From NCBI GenBank assembly GCA_947568835.1, contig OX387606.1, positions 62,001 through 126,000 on the forward strand: 64,000 nucleotides of DNA, given 5' to 3'. Origin of the DNA: Protonemura montana. Taxonomy: Eukaryota; Arthropoda; Insecta; Plecoptera; Nemouridae. The notes below the pieces were generated by a model. The model did no database searches. It was not told where the DNA came from and worked only from the letters and a program-made list of their open reading frames with translations. Both the position numbers and the translations under genes were made by a program. Below, in pieces: positions 34,595-44,099 of this stretch (position 1 is its first letter; each line of letters starts with the position of its first letter).

Positions 34595-34960
34595 TACTTG
34601 CCATGTGAAAGCTGACCTAAATTGCAAATGCTTGCAATAAGCAAAGTACTGCATTATTAGGAACACTAATACCAACGTAAATACAGTCTCAAAAATTGAT
34701 GCCCAAACAGGGACTTGAATCCCGATTTCCACTTATCAAACTAATTGAGATACTTGGACACATAATTTTTGAGAGGATTTTAGTGCATTTGATGAGAATG
34801 ACTGATCTCCAAGGAGTAAAACCACAAGGCTGTGAGTACTCTAAAATGTACTTAAACCCTCTCAAAAATGATGTGTCCAAGTAGCTCAATTGTTTAGAGC
34901 AACGCCTACGATAGGTCAAGTTTGGTGTTCGAGTTCCAGCTTGGGCATCAATTTGTGTGA
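34595..34960. repeat. Two tRNA-derived SINE-like copies in opposite orientation (fold-back)
   Basis: Left arm 34686-34779 and right arm 34858-34960 are inverted relatives: CCTCTCAAAAAT, TGTGTCCAAGTA, CTCAATT and GGGCATCAATTT occur in both. The right arm reads tRNA-like: an A-box-like TAGCTCAATTGTTTAGAGCA, then a B-box-like GTTCGAGTTCC near 34928. The left arm carries GGGACTTGAATCCCG, the reverse complement of a B box. The body TTGCAAATGCTTGCAA...TTAGGAACACTAA extends left to 34595. Confidence 0.65.
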
Positions 34961-34971
34961 GGGTAAAAGTA

Positions 34972-35194
34972 TGTAACGTTCCCGCCACTGTGTGCGGTTA
35001 GTAACCTGTCCCTCCACCAGGGCAGGTAGGTAGGGACAGAGACGATACGAAAGGGCTGCGACCCCAAGGAGAGGCAGTTGACTTCGGTCCTCCGAATGTA
35101 TCACCGGTCCGCCGGATTAACATCTCTTTGAATAAATCATTGTCTCCATCCTATCTCTTGGCTTCGTTATTATTGTGATAAGCGAAACCTTACA
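34972..35194 (+). repeat. Gypsy 5' LTR
   Basis: TGTAACGTTCCCGCC to GCGAAACCTTACA, with TG...CA ends. It differs from the 3' LTR at about ten positions (roughly 4.5 percent), so the insertion is not new. Confidence 0.9.
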
Positions 35195-35218
35195 TTGGCG
35201 CCCAACGTAATCGAACCA
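35195..35218 (+). other. Primer binding site
   Basis: TTGGCGCCCAACGTAATCGA directly after the LTR. The TGGCGCC start is the usual complement of a tRNA 3' end ending in CCA; the tRNA was not identified. Confidence 0.65.
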
Positions 35219-35250
35219 GATTATTCATTCGTGTTTCAGTGTTTTTTGTG

Positions 35251-35990
35251 TAATTGTGCCGCGTCCTCGCCGTACTAAACTGACAATATTTTGTGTAATT
35301 GTGCCGCGTCCGCGCCGTACTAAACTGACAATATTTTGTGTAATTGTGCCGCGTCCGCGCCGTACTAAACTGACAATATTTTGTGTAATTGTGCCGCGTC
35401 CGCGCCGTACTCAACTAACAATATTTTGTGTAATTGTGCCGCGTCCTCGCCGTACTAAACTGACAATATTTTGTGTAATTGTGTCGCGTCCGCGCCGTAC
35501 TAAACTGACAATATTTTGTGTAATTGTGCCGCGTCCGCGCCGTACTAAACTGACAATATTTTGTGTAATTGTGCCGCGTCCTCGCCGTACTAAACTGACA
35601 ATATTTTGTGTAATTGTGCCGCGTCCGCGCCGTACTAAACTGACAATATTTTGTGTAATTGTGTCGCGTCCGCGCCGTACTAAACTGACAATATTTTGTG
35701 TAATTGTGTCGCGTCTGCGCCGTACTCAACTAACAATATTTTGTGTAATTGTGCCGCGTCCGCGCCGTACTAAACTGACAATATTTTGTGTAATTGTGTC
35801 GCGTCCGCGCCGTACTAAACTGACAATATTTTGTGTAATTGTGCCGCGTCCGCGCCGTACTAAAATGACAATATTTTGTGTAATTGTGCCGCGTCCGCGC
35901 CGTACTAAACTGACAATATTTTGTGTAATTGTGCCGCGTCCTCGCCGTACTAAACTGACAATATTTTGTGTAATTGTGCTACGTCCGCGT
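35251..35990 (+). repeat. 45-bp tandem array in the Gypsy leader
   Basis: About 16 copies of a 45-bp unit containing GTGCCGCGTCCGCGCCGTAC and ACAATATTTTGTGTAATT. Since 45 is divisible by three, it stays open on both strands (15-residue units VPRPRRTKLTIFCVI on plus, QFSTARTRHNYTKYC on minus). It precedes gag and has no gag homology, so it is probably untranslated leader. Confidence 0.92.
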
Positions 35991-36090
35991 TGCACGAACT
36001 CGTAAACACCACAGAAAATGGTGAAGACGCGACGAGCGCGGGGAAACCACGTCTGCAGAGAGTGCAACTATCTCGGAGGCGCTCATAACC

Positions 36091-36905
36091 ATGTCGCAAG
36101 CTTTGGCCGCGATTAATACCAAAATAAACAATTTGCAACCGCAGCCCGTCACACCCCAAGAGCGCACGGCCACACCTCCGAGGAGCGCACTGGCGGCGGC
36201 TACCCTGCCCATGCCACCAATAACCCTGCGACGCTTTGCAGAGGATGGTAAGGTCCATCCGAAGGAATTCATTAAACAATTTCAAAGTACCTGACGGACT
36301 ACAATGACGAAGATATTATCGAGATTGCGATTAATCAACTCGACGACCCCCCGCAAGACTGGGCGAATGCCATGTCTGACCAGTGGGCGACGTGGGAGGA
36401 GTTTGAAGAGGAATTCTTATCCACATATTGGTCTATGTACAAACAAGACGCTATTCTTGCAGACTTTACAAACTCAGTGTATTTTAAAGAAGTCCACCAC
36501 TCAATGGCCCAGTTCCTCATCCATTGGATGGGGAAACTAAAGTACATCACACCACCAATTGAACCAGCCCGATTTATCCGACAGCTCATTTCTCTGCTGC
36601 CAGCAACCACGTTTAATATCCTGGCTGCAAGCAATATCAGCACCACCGCTGAACTGCTGCAAGTCCTGCAGCGAATGGACGAGGGAGCGTCACGACGCAG
36701 GCATAGACAGATCGCCGTGGACACCACGCACCGACAAGCGACGCGACAACAGAACAACAGCAACAGCAACTGGCGTTCCAAGCCAAAAGATGAAATTCGC
36801 GCACGAATCCACCAGCTTTCCGCAATGTCGACTCTCGACATCGAGAGCCACGACGCCCCCAGGGAAAACGACGACGACCACGAGACGTCGGGAAACGAGT
36901 CGTAG
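36091..36905 (+). pseudogene. Gypsy gag, frameshifted
   Basis: The first frame (ATG 36091) reads MSQALAAINTKINNL and ...RRFAEDGKVHPKEFIKQFQ, then breaks near 36285. The next frame continues KYLTDYNDEDIIEIAINQL, DWANAMSDQWATWEEFEEEF and STYWSMYKQ up to 36905. DWA..W..W..F...F is the retrotransposon gag capsid pattern. The second part ends in a basic, arginine-rich tail without a visible CCHC knuckle. A one-base frameshift separates the halves. Confidence 0.8.
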
Positions 36906-37939
36906 CTGCGCCTGAGACTTCCGAGCCGCCAGCCGAGACCGACCAGAAGGAAGTCACCACTGAACCAACAGAAGACACGTGTGGGATATTTTCCATCGAA
37001 ATCGAAGGAAATCCACTCGCGGATTTGTGGGACGAAGGTCCGAAAGAACATGTAAGTACAATATGTGAAAACACATCACACATAGAGGCCGTGATCAATG
37101 AAGTCCAGATACGAGCCAGTCACGAAAGTGCGAATCACACGACATTACACATCGACGAATTACAGCCGTGCGTGAAAGAGCCAAACGAGAATATATTTTC
37201 ACAGTTGGTAAAATCTTTAGCGGCAGAACAGAAAACTGACGAACAATTTAAAGTTATCGTTAGCGCGCTGCAAACGAATTCAGATTCGACGGCGACAGAG
37301 CAGAAGTTGAAAAGTGAAAACATCGTTCACGAAAACACGCTGTTTTATCGCGTGAGATACAAGCTTGTATGGAAAGCGTGTGTTCCCCATTTACTGATAA
37401 ATCAATTAGTGATTAACTATCATGAAGAGCATGGATATTGCGGGGCATACAAAATATTTTGCAAAATGCGAGATTATTTTCACTTGCAAAGAATGCGACA
37501 ACATATCGTGAAAATAGCAAGATCGTGTGACATTTGCCAGAAAGCCAAAATTCTTACCCACACACTAGCTGGAGAAATGTCATCCCTATTGACTGACCGA
37601 CCAAATCAGCTCGCGGCAACAGACCTTTTCGGCCCATTACCAAGGTCTCGAGGAGGATTGATTTTAGGCGTGTTTTCCAAACATGTGAAACTTTACGCCT
37701 TGAAGAAGGCAACGACGCAGGCGATTTTGAACCGTCTGACAGGCGACTACCTGGTCAACGTAGGTAGGTGCGAGAAGCTGTTGAGTGACAACGGAAGCCA
37801 ATTTTGTTCGCGTCAGTGGTCTACCGCCTTAGTGAAAGAAAACATTCAGGTAGTCCACTCGTTGGTACGGCATCCTGCCAGTAATCCTAGTGAAAAAGTG
37901 ATGAGTGAGCTAGGTAGGATGATTAGGAATCATGGATGA
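36895..37939 (+). pseudogene. Gypsy pol remnant: protease start fused to integrase
   Basis: In the third frame, CGIFSIEIEGNPLADL resembles the strand before a DTG protease active site, but the DTG is absent and the frame jumps to the region before integrase. The H2C2 zinc finger is present (HEEHGYCGAY ... CDICQ), then the DDE core with TDLFGPLP, LSDNGSQF and NPSEKVMSELG. The protein stops at 37939, soon after the catalytic E, so the C-terminal integrase domain is missing. Non-autonomous and probably inactive. Confidence 0.82.
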
Positions 37940-38138
37940 ACGTGACCATGGAGAAACAACACAGAAGAATTAGCATTGTTTAGTTTGTTTAGCATTGTTT
38001 AGTCGTTTTAAGTAATTGCCGATGAGGGACTGTAAAATATATTCATTTTAATATTTAATTTATATTATCTATTCCTCTGTTTTAGATTAAAGCATGTACA
38101 TTGTTCATTTTCCCCCTGCTTTAAATCTGGCGGGGGTA

Positions 38139-38361
38139 TGTAACGTTCCCGCCACTTTGTGCGGTTAGTAACCTGTCCCTCCACCAGGGCTGGTAGGTAG
38201 GGACAGAGACGATCCGACCAGGCTGCGACCCCAAGGAGAGGCAGTTGACTTCGGTCCTCCGAATGTATCACCGGTCCGCCGGATTAACATCTCTTTGAAT
38301 AATTCATTGTTTTCATCCTATCTCTTGGCTTCGTTCTTATTGTGATAAGCGAAACCTTACA
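38139..38361 (+). repeat. Gypsy 3' LTR
   Basis: Same ends and length (223 bp) as the 5' LTR. AATAAT and TTGAATAA near its end could serve as polyadenylation signals. Confidence 0.9.
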
Positions 38362-38519
38362 ATCTCCACTTTTCCAGATGCAAGTATTATGCAAAGGCAG
38401 CCAACTAAACACGTGACGGAACAAGCTTCCATTAATTATTCATCAACAAATTTAGATTTTAATATCCAACTGTTTCGTTTTTTTCCACGCTAGTTAGCTT
38501 TTAAATGTCTCTCAAACTG

Positions 38520-39893
38520 TTGACTTAACTTTTGCTTAACTTTAAACTTTTGCAAACAAACTTTTGCGAGAAGAACAAAATCCTCTCCGATACGCAACAT
38601 GGCTTCAGAAAAGGGCGAAGTACTCTAACAGCAGCACATGAGTTCATAGAAAAAATCCTATTAACACGAGACAGAAAACAGTTCGCAATGAGGATCTATT
38701 ATGATCTAACAAAAGCATTTGAAACCGTCCAACACAGCCTGCTGCTAAGTAAACTCAAACATTATGGTTTACGAGGCAAAGCAAACGACTGGCTTGCGTC
38801 ATACCTGAATTCGAGGATTCAAAGAATCGAAGTAACTGCCAGAGGAAAGAAAGATTCGTCAGAATGGAGCAAAGTGAGCATAGGAGAACCACAGGGTTCC
38901 ATTCTTGGACCACTCCTCTTTTTAATTTACATTAACGATACTTCGGTCTCAACGCAAGATATCCAACTAACCCAGTATGCCGACGACACGAGCATGTTGG
39001 TGACAGGAGCAGACTCAGCAACATTAGTAGGAAAAGCCAACGACTCAGTGGGGGAACTAAACGAGTGGTTTCACGTAAACAAACTCACAGTGAACAGTAA
39101 GAAAACTGTTATGATTGATTTCTTGGGAAAGAGTAATTTCGAACCCACTGTGTTACATCAGAATGAGAAACTTACTTTAGTTGATAGTACAAAATTCCTA
39201 GGCTTTACCATCGATAAAGGCTTAAAGTGGAGCTCTCACATTTCCAGTTTGCTCACAAAGCTCAGACACATTGTATTCCAACTCAGATCACTAAAGAAGA
39301 CATTGCGTAAAAATAATCTTCTAGCTTTTTATCACGCCAGCTTTGAATCAGTCCTACGCTACGGCATTGTTTTCTGGGGCGGATCAGGAAAATCGGAGCT
39401 GACGAAGGTTGTTAAACTACAGAAGCACGCAATAAGAGTTATCACCAGCAAAGCAAGAACCATCAGTTGTAGAGGGGCATTTAGAGACCTTAATATACTC
39501 ACACTAGCCAGCCTGTATATCTTAGAAGCTGTCACATTTGTTAAAACCAATATTTCTCTGTTCATAAATCAAGACTCTCATGTACACAGCACTAGGTCCA
39601 GGCAACTGCCAACTTGCCAGTCACATAGAACGGCACTCTACCAATCGGGCCTCTACTTTAAGGGAGCAAAACTATTTAAATCGCTGCCCGCCAGTCTAAG
39701 AGTCATAGACAGCCCCAAAAACTTTAAAAAAAGAGTGAAAGTTTACCTAATGGGCAAGGAGTTTTATAACTTAGAAGAATTCTTTAATGATGATTAATAA
39801 TTTTATATTGTTTGACGAAGTATAACTGTAATAACATGTACTATGTTACAGAAATAAAATAAATAAATAAAAATAAATAAATAAAGTTTGAAA
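38520..39893 (+). mobile_element. 5'-truncated LINE with (AAAT)n tail
   Basis: Starts inside the reverse transcriptase, ends in AATAAAATAAATAAATAAAA at 39851-39893. It lies between the Gypsy element and BUD13 exon 2, antisense to BUD13. Confidence 0.8.
38532..39797 (+). CDS. LINE reverse transcriptase fragment
   Basis: A 421-codon open frame with TQHGFRKGRSTLTAA, YYDLTKAFETVQH, GEPQGSILGPLLF, QYADDTSML, STKFLGFTIDKGLKWSSH and RYGIVFWGGS, then LQKHAIRVITSKAR. All RT motifs from fingers onward and the C-terminal domain are intact; endonuclease and the first RT blocks are missing. The initial Met is probably accidental because homology starts near NFCEKNKILS. RNase H-less LINE, same broad group as the element at 40511. 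Confidence 0.85.
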   Translation: MLNFKLLQTNFCEKNKILSDTQHGFRKGRSTLTAAHEFIEKILLTRDRKQFAMRIYYDLTKAFETVQHSLLLSKLKHYGLRGKANDWLASYLNSRIQRIEVTARGKKDSSEWSKVSIGEPQGSILGPLLFLIYINDTSVSTQDIQLTQYADDTSMLVTGADSATLVGKANDSVGELNEWFHVNKLTVNSKKTVMIDFLGKSNFEPTVLHQNEKLTLVDSTKFLGFTIDKGLKWSSHISSLLTKLRHIVFQLRSLKKTLRKNNLLAFYHASFESVLRYGIVFWGGSGKSELTKVVKLQKHAIRVITSKARTISCRGAFRDLNILTLASLYILEAVTFVKTNISLFINQDSHVHSTRSRQLPTCQSHRTALYQSGLYFKGAKLFKSLPASLRVIDSPKNFKKRVKVYLMGKEFYNLEEFFNDD

Positions 39894-39977
39894 GTCAATT
39901 TTGCCTCAAAATATTTCCTAGCCTCCAATGAAATACAAGATTTAAGCAGCAACAGTGAAATTGAACACGAATCATAC

Positions 39978-40329
39978 CTTTAGATCTAACAGGCCAGTCT
40001 TCCGATCATCTTTGTTTTGCTTCCTTGGTGGGGATTCATCAGAATCATCTCTTGTATCTCTGGCTGGTGACAAATCATCGTCACTGTAATCAGGAGACTT
40101 GGGTTGATCAGGAACAGCAACCACTTGGATGTCTTCTATTCCATGTACGTCAGAAATAACTTTCCACCGTGCTGAAGAACGAATCGTTTCGATTGTTTTG
40201 AGCTCTTCTGGTCTTTCGTCTATTATACCAGCTATTTGAGGTGCATCTTCTGACATTGAAAAGAGATCCAGCTCGCCATCAGCCAGCTCTCGCATGCCCT
40301 TGATTTCGTCATCATCGACTATAACTGAC
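39978..40329 (-). CDS. BUD13: BUD13 exon 2
   Basis: A 352-bp exon between acceptor ttttgcag and donor AAAG|GTATGA. It takes one base to complete a codon from exon 1 and ends in phase 0. It encodes SVIVDDDEIKGM, EDAPQIAGIIDERPEELKTI, FRSS-like IRSSARWKVI, then an acidic serine/proline segment (SPDYSDDDLSPARD, DESPPRKQNKD) ending TGLLDLK. IVDDD and DERPEE(L/V)K..E.(F/I)RSS.+WK are BUD13 signatures, followed in other animals by SP/RD repeats. BUD13 is the scaffold of the RES complex, which binds the activated spliceosome and aids splicing and nuclear pre-mRNA retention. The conserved C-terminal half should follow to the left but is not found. Confidence 0.85.
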
Positions 40330-40499
40330 CTGCAAAATAAAATTATTAACAGCCCATGAATGCAATATCGCATTTAGTGTGTAGCTCAGAGTGTCTACTC
40401 TGCCTGCAACTTCGCATTTGAGTTATGAGTTTTACGGATAGCCAAAACCGACCTTGGCATAGCAGTGTGTGTAACTATTTTACGTGTTACGTTGTGTGT

Positions 40500-43290
40500 A
40501 ACTATTTTTAGTGTATCGCCCGCCTAATGGATGTGTCACGACATTTATGTCAAAAATAACTAGGTTACTAGGTATTCTTGCTAGAGAAAATAAACAAATG
40601 GTGATCTCAGGTGACCTTAACATTGATTACCTGGCAAACACCCGAAGTAAACACGACCTGGAGAACCTGCTGCTCGAGTTTAACATCACATCTCTAATTA
40701 AAAGACCAACAAGGGTTACACCGAAATCCAGTACCTGCATTGATTACATCATGACAAACGTCACAGACTTCACAGCCGTACGATGCATGGAAACAGGCTT
40801 ATCAGACCACTTAGGACAATTTGCATCATTCAAGCTAGAGACACCAAACAAAACTTCCACAGCCAATAAGACACATATGAGAAGAAACTACAACGAGAAA
40901 AGCAGAGAACTCTTTAAACGGGACCTAACAACAACAGAATGGAATTCTGTCTGGGACGAACCCACAATAGATAGAAAATATGAAGCATTCATAACAACAT
41001 TCCTAAATATATTTGACAAACATTTCCCACTAGAACCTAAGAAGACTCGGATAAAACCACAAAAAGCTCCGTGGATCACAGAAGAAGTAAAAGAAGCATG
41101 CTATCAAAAAAGAAGAGAAAAAAGAAGAGTTACAAGACTCCTTCGCAAAAATAGAAAGAAAAACAAAACTAATTGCTTCAAACTCATCGAAGAGGCCAAA
41201 ACAATGAAAAGATGCGTTCAATCACTCGTTAGGTCAACTAAAACAAGATACAATGAAGGGTTTATAAAAAAGGCCACCAACAAAGGCAAAGCCACATGGC
41301 AAATACTAAGCAAGCAACTGGGGAAGAAGAAACCACGGAGGAACGCAGAAGACGAACTGAAAATAGAAACAGAAGGACGAGTTATTTGGAAAGGAAAGGA
41401 AGTAGCAGAATCACTCAACAGATTCTTCATCGAGATGGCGGATTCGTTGGTAGACACGAAGAGTGACACGACATCAAACTGCAAGAAAATGCTCGAAAAA
41501 AACATACAGCCACCAAGAAGCTGCATGGAACTTAACCCGACTAATGCTTGGGAAGTTGCGCAAACAATAGGGGAAACCAAGCGCAAATGGTCCTCAGCAA
41601 AGATACTAGTATATAACCTTCGGTGGGAACCCTCAGGGTGGGATGGGGTCCCGGCAGCAATAATTAAACAAGTAGGCCCAGCTATAGCAGCTCCGTTGGC
41701 ACACATATGTAACCAGTCCTTCAGAGAAGGCAAATATCCGCACATAGCAACTTGGGCTTCAGTCAAACCCGTATATAAGAATAAAGGCAGTGAGTTAGAG
41801 ATGAACAATTATCGCCCTATTTCATTGTTAAGTAATTTTGCGAAGATTATATCAAAAATATTCTACACGCGACTCCTAGCATTCACAGAAAACAACAGCA
41901 TACTCTGTAAACAACAGCATGGATTTAGAAAAAACCGGTCAACCACCACCGCAGCCTTCAGCCTAGCACACCGAGTAGCGGAGGCACTAGAAGCTAAACA
42001 ACACGTGGGGACGATCATGTTCGACCTGTCAAAGGCATTTGACACTATTCAACACAACACTCTATTACTGAAACTCGATTATTATGGCATCAGAGGGTTA
42101 GCTCTGGAATGGATTAGGTCATACATCTCAAATAGGAAGCAAAGGGTAACAATCAATGACGACACTTACAGGTCAGAGTGGGGATCAGTTAAAACCGGAT
42201 TACCGCAAGGGAGCATACTGGCCCCAATACTGTTCAGTCTATATGTAAATGACCTCGTAGCGAACTTACCACTAAACATCAGCGAACCAATCCTATTTGC
42301 AGATGACACGAGTGTCGTGGTGCACGGTAGCAACAGAAATGAGCTCATCACAAACCTTACCGAAGTCTCAGAATGCATTAACAACTATTTCTCTGCTAAT
42401 AAGCTAAAATCAAACGAAGACAAAGCCCAAATAATGACATTCCACACGATTGGGAAACAGCTGGAGTGCCAGGAAATGGAAATAGTAGAGAATAGTAAAT
42501 TTCTGGGATTCACAATAGATTTTAAACTGAAGTGGAAACCACACCTGATAGACTTAGAAAAAAAGCTCAGTTCAGCCTGCTACGCACTCAGAATAATATC
42601 CAGATTCAATAACGAGGCGACGCGAAGAATCGCGTTCTTCGCAAACATACAATCCCTAATTACCTATGGCATTGTCTTGTGGGGAGGGTCAATATTTGCT
42701 GAACGAATCTTTAGGAAACAGAAAAGAGCGCTACGCATTATACAGAGGGTTGGAAGAAAGGTGTCATGCAAGAAAATATTCGTAAGGAAACAGATTCTAA
42801 CGTTACCATGCTTGTACCTCCTAAACATATTGCTCTTTGTAAAGGACAATCCAACACACTTCTTAAAAAATAATACGATCCATGACAAGAACACAAGGTC
42901 CCGGGACGATATACATCCACCAATGAGCCGCCTCACAGTAACAGCAAGAGACCCCTCCAGAATCGGAGTCCATATATACAACGGTCTCCCGAATCATCTC
43001 AAAACTCTAGATGTAAGCAGAGATGTGTACAAATGTAAAATAAAAAACTACCTAATGAATAACGCTTTTTATAGCATTAATGACTATTTAAAGGGAACAA
43101 ACTGTTTATAACTATACTGTAAACTATAACATTTTATTGTATTTTATGACATGATTTATAACCTGACTATTTCCAAGACTCCGGCTTTATTTAAAAAATA
43201 AAACTATTATGGAGTGAGCCTAACTTGTATGTTAAAATATTATGTACCTGAATACTGTGCGACGGAAAATAATAAATAAATAAATAAAAC
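40500..43290 (+). mobile_element. 5'-truncated LINE in BUD13 intron 1
   Basis: Homology begins within the endonuclease and runs to an (AAAT)n tail at 43264-43288. It lies antisense to BUD13, between its exons 1 and 2. A GTGTGTAACTATTTT motif occurs twice at its left edge (40469 and 40493). Confidence 0.8.
40511..43111 (+). CDS. LINE ORF2: endonuclease C-half and reverse transcriptase
   Basis: 866 codons from a GTG at 40511; a TAA three codons upstream closes the frame. The endonuclease part has VYRPPNG, VISGDLNIDYL, CIDYIMTN and GLSDHL. The RT carries NNYRPISLLSNFAKI, HGFRKNRSTTTAAF, FDLSKAFDTIQHN, GLPQGSILAPILF and FADD at about 42298, a variant of YADD. The C-terminal domain reads ITYGIVLWGGS, QKRALRIIQRVG and ILTLPCLYLLN. 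It has no RNase H and no stop or frameshift. It would drive target-primed integration if full length; this copy lacks the first part of the endonuclease and ORF1. Confidence 0.88.
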   Translation: MYRPPNGCVTTFMSKITRLLGILARENKQMVISGDLNIDYLANTRSKHDLENLLLEFNITSLIKRPTRVTPKSSTCIDYIMTNVTDFTAVRCMETGLSDHLGQFASFKLETPNKTSTANKTHMRRNYNEKSRELFKRDLTTTEWNSVWDEPTIDRKYEAFITTFLNIFDKHFPLEPKKTRIKPQKAPWITEEVKEACYQKRREKRRVTRLLRKNRKKNKTNCFKLIEEAKTMKRCVQSLVRSTKTRYNEGFIKKATNKGKATWQILSKQLGKKKPRRNAEDELKIETEGRVIWKGKEVAESLNRFFIEMADSLVDTKSDTTSNCKKMLEKNIQPPRSCMELNPTNAWEVAQTIGETKRKWSSAKILVYNLRWEPSGWDGVPAAIIKQVGPAIAAPLAHICNQSFREGKYPHIATWASVKPVYKNKGSELEMNNYRPISLLSNFAKIISKIFYTRLLAFTENNSILCKQQHGFRKNRSTTTAAFSLAHRVAEALEAKQHVGTIMFDLSKAFDTIQHNTLLLKLDYYGIRGLALEWIRSYISNRKQRVTINDDTYRSEWGSVKTGLPQGSILAPILFSLYVNDLVANLPLNISEPILFADDTSVVVHGSNRNELITNLTEVSECINNYFSANKLKSNEDKAQIMTFHTIGKQLECQEMEIVENSKFLGFTIDFKLKWKPHLIDLEKKLSSACYALRIISRFNNEATRRIAFFANIQSLITYGIVLWGGSIFAERIFRKQKRALRIIQRVGRKVSCKKIFVRKQILTLPCLYLLNILLFVKDNPTHFLKNNTIHDKNTRSRDDIHPPMSRLTVTARDPSRIGVHIYNGLPNHLKTLDVSRDVYKCKIKNYLMNNAFYSINDYLKGTNCL

Positions 43291-43542
43291 GAGTTGTTTT
43301 TTCAATCAAGAAATGGCGAAATAAATTAGATCACTAGAAACTCATTACATTTCTTGGTTCTCATAAAAAAATGTTGCCAGTAGTAAGGCACAAGAAAATA
43401 TTTGTCTCCCTTCAAATGAAGTGAAGAGTAAATTTAGTTTTAAACATAGAAAATAACATTTACCTAACCTTATTTCCGTGTGTGTTTGGTTTCTCAGGGC
43501 AAACTCAAAACACATAACAAAATTGCTAAAAATAAAACATAC

Positions 43543-43661
43543 CTCTTATCCTAAGTTGTTTTCAGCGCCTTTCTTTTCTTTTTCTTCTTGTCCGCATTTT
43601 TCCCAGTTAAATACTTCTGAAGATAATCTTTTTGACTTACAGCCGATTGCGCCTTCGCCAT
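43543..43661 (-). pseudogene. BUD13: BUD13 exon 1 with in-frame TAG
   Basis: ATG at 43661-43659 starts MAKAQSAVSQKDYLQKYLTG, then KNADKKKKKRKALKTT, TAG (43553-43551) and DK to the donor GAG|GTATGT. The S..(D/E)YL++YL(S/T)G start followed by a lysine-rich patch is the BUD13 N-terminus. The exon ends in phase 2, exactly what exon 2 needs, so the frame is conserved across the TAG. Changing one base of that codon would restore a continuous BUD13 frame, so a nonsense mutation, polymorphism or sequencing error is likely. The downstream exons are also missing, so this copy is probably not functional. Confidence 0.75.
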
Positions 43662-44099
43662 TCTTCAGAAAACCAGGTTCACCAACAGTAATTTTGCTGT
43701 CATGGACTTTGGTCATGGCATCATCCAAAGCGCGGCAAGAATGAAGTCTTGTTTCGTTATAAGCACGTAGGCTTTGCTTTGGTTAAGTAAACCTGGGACA
43801 AAGATTCAAGTGATTTTACCTCAATAAATTAGAGCAAGTACTCATATATATGTATCGTCGGCTGAGTACTTAGTTGTTCCACATCCACTTTTGCCAAGCT
43901 GAGATAAACGCATTAGAAGTTTCCAAACTCAATAAAACCTAACCTATCTCAAGGATAAGCTTGAAATTGTGTTTCTCAGAATCAGTATTTTTTTTACAAA
44001 TTATAAGCCTAATTTATGTAACGCTTTTTTATTTAGTTTGGTCACAAATAGGCCACTTCCGTTTGGATATGGAACACAGAACTGAGTTTTAAAACAAAT
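43662..44099. other. Presumed BUD13 5' flank
   Basis: Upstream of the BUD13 ATG on the minus strand. AT-rich, no TATA box or initiator could be assigned with confidence; no other gene. Confidence 0.4.

Larger units (their letters stand above)
34972..38361 (+). mobile_element. Internally deleted Gypsy-type LTR retrotransposon
   Basis: Two 223-bp LTRs, a primer binding site, a 45-bp leader array, gag and integrase pieces, and a short purine tract (GGCGGGGG) before the 3' LTR. Protease, reverse transcriptase and RNase H are missing: the frame passes from a protease-like start straight to the integrase zinc finger. The five bases before the 5' LTR (AAGTA) and after the 3' LTR (ATCTC) do not match. 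Confidence 0.88.

Noticed and set aside
35256..36005. 249-codon repeat protein in the Gypsy leader
   Set aside because: It is the 45-bp array read in one frame; the opposite strand is equally open, and it lies before gag.
34201..39977. Search for further ELP1 or BUD13 exons
   Set aside because: No GC-rich block with acceptor and donor and matching motifs was found; very short exons could have been missed.
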